Shown here: piece by piece, positions 57,019-64,000 of the stretch
How the letters are laid out: each line of letters begins with the position of its first letter
Numbering within the stretch: position 1 is the first letter of the stretch
NCBI GenBank assembly: GCA_033439265.1
Contig: JAVTVX010000017.1
Span: 715,001-779,000 of the forward strand
Reading direction: 5' to 3'
Origin: Dillenia suffruticosa
Taxonomy: Eukaryota; Streptophyta; Magnoliopsida; Dilleniales; Dilleniaceae
Length of the DNA: 64,000 nucleotides
Translations under genes and position numbers: made by a program
Notes under the pieces: model-generated
Databases searched by the model: none
What the model saw: the letters and a program-made list of their open reading frames with translations, nothing else
What the model was told of the DNA's origin: nothing

Positions 57019-59816
57019 TCAGTTTTTTTTTTTCTTAGGAAGGTTTACATGTATGGGTTCCGGAAGTTCCCCGCTTTGTAGCGTATCATGTTCCACATCT
57101 TCAAACTTACGAAGCAGCGAAGCTTTGGCTCTGGACGAAGAAGCCGTCGTTTCTGAAATCAACAAAGCAGAACGGTGAAGTTATCACATTATAAATAGAA
57201 TAAGAAGGAAGAATCACAATGCTGGAAAATAATACAGAAGGCGCACCTGGTTGGCATCGAGTTAAAGTAACCAAAGACGAAGAAGAAGGGCCAATGGTAG
57301 ATTGTTCAGAAAGGGAGGGTGTACATGGTTTAGATCCACTTAAAGCAACGAAAGAGGAAGGAGAAAGACCAACGTTGGATTGTTCAGAAAGGGAGGGCGC
57401 ACCACCTGGTTCATATCCTGTTCAAGTAACGAAAGATCTGGTTAAAGTAACAAAAGATGAAGAAGAAGGGTGAAGGGTTGATTATCGAGAAAGGAATAGA
57501 CCATCAGGGTTATATTCAGATGCATCACAATAATATATGACCGTGAACCGCTGTTTTATATCCATTGATTCAGAGCGAACAGGTCTGATGTGCGCAACAA
57601 ATGTTTTTTCTTTGAGTGCTTGGTGGACATCATTGAGCAAGAGTTCAGTGTTCTTGTAAAAAAAACCGGGAAAAATATTAGTATAGCAAATTCGAAAGGG
57701 AACGCGTATGATATACATTTAGTGGTCAGATGAAGAACAAAGAGTCTGAGTAAACTAATATCCGAAACAAATCATGGAGGAATCACATAAATAGAACCTT
57801 GATAAAATGTTCCATTGCTTGAACAGCTGTGAAGCTCAGTAATTTTTCAGCTAACTCTCCAAATACAGATGCAGTTATGTTGCCAGTGTCATCTTGTAAA
57901 TCAACATTAAACCGACATCTATAAAGCACAAAGTATAAACACACAGCAAGAAGATTAGACAACGAAGCAGAGACATTGCAATATGGCTGGAAAAGTCCGA
58001 CTAATAATTCGGGACAACACAAACCATAACATAAATCTGATTAAACGGTGTCAAAAGATACCTTGGTTTGGCCGTTCCTCTTTGGTTGCACGAATTGCAC
58101 AAGAAATCAACATCAAGTGAAGCTGACGTGGAGTGGAAACAATTGCTACAGGCCATGTACCAATATTTTTGGAAAATGTGTTCGAAGGAGAGCTGCACCT
58201 TTACCCATGCTGTCTGAAATGACCTCATAGATGACATAAGCAAAATCCGATGGGTACGAAGAAGCATTTATACGGAAAATCCTTCTGTTTTTTTTTTGTT
58301 GGAAGAAATGACTTACCCTCTGTGCTGCTGTTAGGTTACATATGCTGGTTATTTTTTCAGTTGCTGTGAAAGAGATATCAGGGTTGTAGTAATCGTACTT
58401 TTTATGTCGAATTATATCCTGAAGCAATCCGTCATTTCTCAGAGCCCTAAAAAAGGAATAATTCAGTAATATATAATATCCAATGGCTATATAGGTTGAA
58501 GTCCAAATAACTTTACAAAAAAATCACAATCATTGAATAGTTTATATTCATAACAATTACCAGTTTTTTAGCTGTCGTGCTTCTTGAATTGGAGGATCAA
58601 CAAGGATAGCCGAGTCAAACCAAGTAGAGAGCGCCACACCTTGTAAAAATAAATCTAACAGATAAAATCCGCGGGTATAGGGAAAAAGAAACGAAAAGAT
58701 AAAGGGAGGATGGATTTTTTGTTAATACCGTTGTAAGAATTAACTTTGAGTCTTCTCCCAACAATAACAGGATACGTACGGAGGTTCTGCAAGATCTGTT
58801 CTCCTTCATTGCGGACGAAGTCATCCCAAAAAGATAACTTAAGGCTCTGAAAACTGTTTTTTTGAAAAGATATATCGGTTAAGGTCGCATTACTATTTTG
58901 TTACAGATGGAAAAGACTAAGGGGCCTTACTCTTCATTCACAATCACAAATTTTTGAACAACACAATTCCTTTCTTGTCTAGTGATGTTTGTTGGATCCA
59001 ACGCAGAAATGACAACGGCCAAAATATCTGGATGAAAAGGTAACAAGAAAAGAAGAAAAAGAATAAATATCCCAGTAAAAAGCAAAACATATATAAGCCG
59101 CAAAAATAAATGCGTAGGAAAAAGCAAGATGGATCCACAAGTAAACATACCTACAGATTTGTCTCTCCGATCCATATACTGTGCCAAATCTGTAAACGGT
59201 GCATAACTAAACCTTACAGGCATTACATCATCTTCATTCTTTAATTCCTCTACAAGTGTTCTCGTAGAAATAACCCATTGAGTCTTGATATTGGAGTTCT
59301 GAAACTTTGGAGGGATCGGTCTTACGGCAGCATTTGATACAAGATAAGTTTTATAGATCTGCAACATGGGGCTCATTCTAGGGATGTCTGCATTAAACAT
59401 TATTCCTTCTACTTGAGTACCCTATGCCAACAGAGAGATAAGCACCAGGTTATACATCCTTATATTATTTTCGAGCTAAATTTTTTTTTTTTTATAGCCA
59501 CGATGTTCAAAACGCTGCATGCAAAAAATTATAATTAAGTTGTAAAAATGCGGAATAAGCTCTTGCATCCCAAAAAATAATACGATGGAGATCCATAGTC
59601 GTGCAACCAAAAGATTGAAACATATACGATAAGTTTTTTATTTCAAACAGACCCTAATATAAAAATCCATACCTCTGAATCCACGAAGATGTATTTCTGC
59701 TTTTTCGTTGGGGTATTAATTGATGTTGTAACATGTTGCTTTTCTTGGACCGTGATCTTAGAGGTCCAGTTTTGGGTATCACAAGTGATATCTTTTATAA
59801 GAGAATAATTCGCCAT
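57019..59816 (-). CDS. Helitron RPA70-like single-strand DNA-binding protein
   Basis: A replication protein A large-subunit homologue, typical of plant Helitrons and thought to coat single-stranded transposition intermediates. Start at 59816 (MANYSLIKDITCDTQNWTSK). Exon 1 59816-59673; exon 2 59421-59151 (SPMLQIYKTYLVSNAAVRPI); exon 3 59027-58931 (DILAVVISALDP); exon 4 about 58853-58733 (LKLSFWDDFVRNEGEQIL); exon 5 about 58641-58562; exon 6 about 58447-58314 (DYYNPDISFTATEKITSICN); then a zinc-binding exon about 58215-58062 (WYMACSNCFHSTS and CNSCNQRG, C-x2-C pairs), the third OB fold (about 57920-57795, FNVDLQDDTGNITASVFGE), and an exon about 57660-57490. A Ser/Pro-rich tandem-repeat linker follows. 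The last exon reads SSRAKASLLRKFEDVEHD and ends in PKKKKN at 57019. Exons 1-4 join in frame; the 3' junctions are less certain. Confidence 0.85.
57235..57475 (-). repeat. Three ~78-bp tandem repeats in the RPA 3' region
   Basis: Units share 'gattgttcagaaagggaggg' and 'aaagtaac(c/g)aaaga(c/t)gaagaagaaggg' type sequence. On the minus strand they encode a Ser/Pro-rich linker (PSLSEQSNVGLSPSSFVALS and variants). The plus-strand frame at 57219-57473 is the acidic reading of the same repeats. A minus-strand TGA near 57430 means this part is either entered by splicing (an ACAG acceptor is present) or not translated. Confidence 0.6.
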
Positions 59817-61499
59817 TCTTTAAAAAACAAATAGCAACGGCAACAAAACAGGGCACGGGAAAAAGATCCTGGGAAAAAGCACCATATAAGATTGGAATTA
59901 TGAACATATGTACCTGAAGGAACAATGAATACGCGAGAATTTATGGAGACTGAGCACGATAAATAAAAACAATATTTTTTGTTTTACCGCGCGAGCTCAG
60001 ATCATAAAACGTTTACATGTACAATCCAGAAAATAGCACAACATTTAAGATGCCTCGCAAAAAAATTTCTCCACACAATTTGTTTGGAGTCCCACACCAA
60101 TTCCATCATCACAAACTTAACGTTAGGGGGTCACAGCAATATAAGTTATTGTAAACCCCAAGCATACAGCCATACAAGAATCGGGATGTCACAGCCATAA
60201 GGGGAGAAGAGAAAAGAGAACGGCGAGTAGAAAGCACAAAGAGTAGAAACGCATCAAGGAAACAAAGCAAATTAATTAGCCGAATTATTATAAACGCGAA
60301 AAGAAAAAAAAAACCATCGTGGTAGAGATAAACAAGGGAAAAACAGCAACCTGGTCGAAAGAGAAGAGAAGGTCCACAAATCTTCATGACAAAGAAGCAA
60401 TCGATCCACATAGATATACACCAACAAAGTCACGTCCGTACGAAAGCGAGAACGTGCACTTCATGCACCATAATCATAACAATCAGAAAAAAGCATAACT
60501 CCCATCACCTCAATCCGCCTAAAAAAAAAAAATTTCTGGGCAAAAGAAATATAATAAGGAAAACTTGTTTCATTTGCTCATATATTAATTTGTTTTTTTA
60601 TAATTTTTTTATGTGCTATATTATATTTAATTAATAACAGAGAAGAGAAGAGGGACCCATTTTTGCGACGGGGAATTACATGCTCAGGATCAAACGTTAT
60701 AACACGTGCGTGTTCAGGACAAGAGGTGACAACACAGACAGCATATACCCCCAACATGATTTTTTTTATTTAAATTTACCAGAGAAGACGTATCTGTGTC
60801 TCGAACATCTACTCTCTATTGCGTGTTCACAAGAAGAAAGATCGCAACATATTCGTGGTTAGAAAAAGAGGGCACAACAGACACACCATATTATTGTCAG
60901 TAACATCCAGATTTCTACTGCGAACGAAAGAACAAAACACTGAACCATTGCGCGTTCACGAGGACGCTATAGAACACACACAAACAATACAGGAACATTT
61001 ATATCACTATTTATGTTAGCAGAATCAATTATTCAAATACACGTGAAACACAAGACCACCCAACCACTCTTTGATAGCGACCACTCCTAGAGAAATAAAT
61101 GAAAGAACTGCTACACAAACGTGGAATGGCAGAATCTCATACCAAAATCTCTGACGTGTCCAACAGTGTATCACGAGTTGAGGACGAAAGGTTACGACAC
61201 ATACGTAGTAAGCGCAAAAGGTGACAACAGAAACACAAAAGATAGAGAACAATCTTTTGTTTTGTTTTTTTGTTTTTTTTTAAGTTAACAGAGAAGAGGA
61301 ATCGGTGTCTTCAATATACGGTCTCCATCGGGTGTTCACGAGAAGAAAGGTTGCAAAATAGCAACAGTAAACCGTCTTGACATGAATATTCGCTCACGCC
61401 AAATCTCCGTTTTTCTCGACATGAATATTCCTGTCTCGGGACCTCGCGGGAAAAATTGTTTAACCGTTACCATAGAGCAGGACGGAAAAGTTCGGGCAA
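59817..61499. other. Upstream region of the Helitron RPA gene
   Basis: No gene recognised. Three related modules share '(c/a)cagagaaga(g/c)g' preceded by an AT-rich stretch: about 60640, 60778 and 61281. The last two are followed by 'tgtgtct/ggtgtct', 'tctcyat.gcgtgttca / ggtgttca' and 'cgagaagaaaggttgc'. On the minus strand each reads CTTCTCTG followed by AT-rich sequence, which resembles a Helitron 5' end, but none has the required A before TC. Confidence 0.45.
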
Positions 61500-61668
61500 G
61501 TAGCAGAACCGTCTTGTTCTGCTTCACGAGGTTAGTTCAGCAGCCTCGCAGAACCACACAGTTCTGGCGCACAGCGGAACCACAGTTCTGCTATGCACCA
61601 AGTCACATGTTTCTGTTCTGCGCAGAACAACGCGGTTCTGCTCAGCATGCTCAGACGCACAGCAAAAC
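61500..61668. repeat. Degenerate GTTCTG/CAGAAC cluster near the Helitron 5' side
   Basis: Repeated motifs gcagaaccgtcttgttctgc, cgcacagcggaaccacag, gttctgctatgc, gcagaacaacgcggttctgct. The core is shared with arrays 1 and 2 and with 41205-41360, in both orientations here. This is the best sign that the element continues to at least this point. Confidence 0.65.
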
Positions 61669-62056
61669 CACACAGACCTGTTACACACGGAAAACTCATA
61701 TTCGTACAAGGCCACGCTTCTAGCGCTCTGTCCATGGAGGCCAAATACTCCACGCAGATCGCACAGTTCCTTCGGAAGAAGCAAAACAATAAAGATCGTC
61801 AGAGCATAAAATTTGCCGTTTTCATTTCTTGCCTTCATTGAACAATTCATCCGCGAGACAATGTTTTGGCCACAAGGTTTTTAACACACAAAATACCCGA
61901 AAACCAACAACGGAAAGACCACATCTCTGAAACCAGGACACAATATTAAACCCTAACACAAAAAGCAACTGCAAGAGCACGCAACACCGCAAGATCCCGG
62001 ATATGACAATGGCCTGGAGAACCACCCATTGAGCCGGTGAAGTGCAGAGGTACAAA

Positions 62057-62985
62057 CCTGTTGATTCCATGAGGATTGCTTCTGATAGCTGGTTAACTTA
62101 CATCGATCGAGTCGCATTGTTCCCTAGCCCACGCGAAAAGGCACAGCCAACCAATGCAACATAACCAGCGATCAGAACAATCCCCATAGAACCAACACGT
62201 GTGCAGCTCTCCACTCCTCCGGGTCCATGCGGTTCTCCATTCACAGTCCGCCCAACACCTGCACAATGGCTGCAGAACCAAACCTACACCTTGCCAGCCC
62301 TGCACCAAATCCATGCGCCATCCCTCACCGTGGACGTCCAGTAGCTCTGCAAACACCCCATAAGCAGCAACGTACCCTCCCTGCGGAGACACCTACAAGA
62401 AGCAGCAAAAAAAAGCCCAATCAAAATAAGCCAAACATCCCAAAAGAGGACATCAAACATCCCAAAACTGGGAAAACAAATACAAACCCTCAACACAGAA
62501 AGAACATAGCAACAGTAAACCTGTTAATCCCATGAGGATTGCTTCTCATAGCTGGTTAACTTACGTCGATCGAATCCCAATGTTCCTTAGCCCACGCGAA
62601 AAGCACAGCCAATCAATGCGACTTAACCAGCCATCAGAACAATCCCCAACGAATCAACACGTGTGCAGCTCTCCACACCTCCGGGTCCAGGCGATTCTCC
62701 ATTCATAGTCCGCCCAACACCTGCACAATGGCTGTAGAAACAAGCCTGCACCTTGACACCCTGCACCAAATCCATGCGCGGTCCGTCACTCTGGACGTCC
62801 AGTAGCTCTGCAAACATCCCATAGGCAGCAAGGTACCCTCCTTGCCGAGGCACCTACAAGAAGTAGCTAAACGAAGCCCAATCAAAATAAACCAAACATC
62901 CCAAAAGAGAGGAGAAAACATCCCAAAACAGGGAAAATAAACACAAACCCTGAACACAAAGCAAAATAGCAACAGTAAACCCGAC
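62057..62985. repeat. Two-copy tandem duplication, 463-bp unit
   Basis: Copies at about 62057-62519 and 62520-62985 share the 'atgaggattgcttct.atagctggttaactta' start and the 'ccaaacatcccaaaagag' end, with many transitions between them. Both minus-strand copies have an open stretch starting GGYVAAYGVFAELLDV or GGYLAAYGMFAELLDV, but the frames diverge later, so coding is doubtful. The region is more GC-rich than the rest of the window. Confidence 0.85.
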
Positions 62986-63133
62986 CGTGCATGATCAGCA
63001 ACATAGAAAAGCGGATCCCCTAAAGATTGGGAAAAAGGGTCGGAGCTGAACGTCTACATCCCTACCCCCCAGAGAGAGAAACCTCTATACCGAAAGCAAG
63101 AGCAAACCATCACAACAGACAAGTATAACCTCC

Positions 63134-63690
63134 GCAACGCATCCCAAAACAGGGGAAAAACGCACCAACCCTGAACAAAGAGGAAGAGGATAAATATATT
63201 CGCCACACTTGGAAACTCTGCAAGAGAAAAGCTCGGTGGCCATCTCCAACAACACCCTGAACGACAGTCCCGCACCACTCACAGAGACAAACCTTCAAAA
63301 AGGAAAAACAAAAAGAGAAACCATCAAAACAGAGAGAAGAAGAAAACAAAAACCGCCATAATCGGAGAGGAAGAGGATAAATATATTCGCCACACTGGGA
63401 AACTCTACAAGAGAAAAGCTCGGTGGCCATCTCCAACAACACCTGAACAATAGTCCAAGGCAAACCATCACTACAGACAACGCATCCCAAAACAGGGGAA
63501 AAACGCACCAACCCTGAACAAAGAGGAAGAGGATAAATATATTCGCCACACTGGGAAACTCTGCAAGAGAACAGCTCAGTGGGCATCTCCAACAACACCC
63601 TGAACAACAGTCCCGCACGACTCACAGAGACAAACCTTCAAAAAGGAAAATCAAAAAGAGAGACGATCAAAACAGAGAGGAGAACAAAAG
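63134..63690. repeat. Three-copy tandem repeat with 'gaggaagaggataaatatat' core
   Basis: The block running from 'cgcatcccaaaacaggggaa' through 'gaggaagaggataaatatat', 'cgccacac', 'aaactctgcaagaga' to 'tctccaacaacacc' occurs at about 63135-63262, 63366-63445 (partial) and 63480-63602, with the trailer 'aaccttcaaaaaggaaaa' after copies 1 and 3. The minus-strand open frames here repeat accordingly. No gene is supported. Confidence 0.85.
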
Positions 63691-64000
63691 AAAAACCGCC
63701 ATAATCGGACCTTAAAAAAGGAACACAAAGACAAACCATCACACCAGCAAAGAGAAGAGAAGAAGAAGAAGAGAAGAGAAACTGCCACAATCAATACCTG
63801 AAACCGGACCGATCCACTCGCCCCATTCAGAGAGCGAGATACAAAGGAAGAGAGCACCCGTCCTGCTTTTGTCAAGAGATGAGAACAGAAGACACAGCAA
63901 ACAAAAATGAAGACGCAAAGGTCTAATCACAACGAGTACGAGTCCTCTCAACCACTGCAGACACGTCTTCCGCGAGATCCACAACCAAATCTGGTTGATT
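63691..64000. other. Purine-rich sequence at the window end; no gene recognised
   Basis: AG-rich plus strand (gaagagaagaagaagaag at about 63752) with no recognisable feature. A Helitron 5' end was not identified here. Confidence 0.4.

Larger units (their letters stand above)
40420..64000 (-). mobile_element. Large autonomous-type Helitron (3' end defined, 5' end not found)
   Basis: A rolling-circle transposon read on the minus strand. The 3' terminus has the diagnostic Helitron structure at 40420-40452. Coding content in the same strand is RPA-like (59816-57019), RepHel (53958-48799) and a B3-domain gene (47381-46509); an opposite-strand gene lies at 43095-45147. Spacers share a family-specific minisatellite. 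The element therefore spans at least 40420-59816 (about 19.4 kb). Shared spacer motifs at 61500-61665 suggest it goes further, possibly beyond the window. The 5' TC terminus was not identified, so the end coordinate given is only the window edge. Confidence 0.85.

Noticed and set aside
60594-60650. Definite Helitron 5' terminus
   Set aside because: The TC plus AT-rich pattern is present on the minus strand but the expected preceding A is missing, the module recurs twice nearby, and family-specific motifs continue to about 61668.
62093-62853. Minus-strand frames beginning MSPQGGYVAAYG / MPRQGGYLAAYG
   Set aside because: Both copies of the 463-bp duplication have them, but the frames diverge into unrelated peptides, as expected for non-coding sequence.

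Overview
This is nuclear DNA from a plant, very probably a eudicot. Protein genes have short spliceosomal introns, the intergenic DNA is AT-rich, and the transposons are plant types: an RTE-type LINE, an Au-like SINE, an Athila-like Gypsy element, a Copia-like solo LTR and a Helitron that encodes both RepHel and RPA. Nothing here fixes the species.

Left part (1-30.8 kb): a three-unit tandem segmental array. The repeating unit is [EIPR1/TSSC1-like WD40 pseudogene, type D] - [F-box/LRR gene] - [EIPR1-like pseudogene, type C]. Unit 1 is about 711-8060, unit 2 about 8065-28100 (swollen by transposons), and unit 3 is a stub at about 28120-30830 that keeps only the type D pseudogene. Every EIPR1 copy holds only the 5' half of the gene and each has its own lesion. 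The two F-box genes (3442-4465 and 11090-12687) remain open. They differ in the C-terminal acidic tail because of a one-base shift. A truncated RTE reverse transcriptase abuts the left edge. Later insertions can be placed precisely because the sister units keep empty sites: an Au-like SINE at 14.4 kb, and at 20.4-27.3 kb a young, gutted Athila-like element nested in a solo LTR.

Middle part (31.6-38.5 kb): three ordinary single-copy genes. They are a two-exon type II membrane protein of the plant DUF7796 type, a small hydrophilic protein with ABRE and RY-like promoter motifs, and a single-exon DUF241 (BPS1-like) protein.

Right part (40.42 kb to the window end): a very large and apparently coding-intact Helitron, read on the minus strand. 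Its 3' terminus is unambiguous: a 10-bp-arm GC-rich hairpin, six bases, then CTAG followed by T, at 40420-40452. Reading from its 5' side it carries an RPA70-like gene (59.8-57.0 kb), then RepHel (53.96-48.8 kb; a four-exon model gives 1519 codons without a stop), then a stray second copy of RPA exon 1, then a gene with two B3-like DNA-binding domains (47.4-46.5 kb). In the opposite orientation there is a two-exon gene resembling the plant 'putative gypsy-type transposon' family with a coiled-coil tail (43.1-45.1 kb). The intergenic spacers hold a distinctive 25-26 bp minisatellite with the core GGTTCTGCTATG, in two long arrays, with related degenerate motifs near 41.2 and 61.5 kb. The 5' terminus of the Helitron was not found and may lie outside the window. 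The most novel part is this combination: RepHel plus RPA, a B3 passenger, an opposed transposon-like gene and family-specific spacer minisatellites in one element of at least 19 kb.
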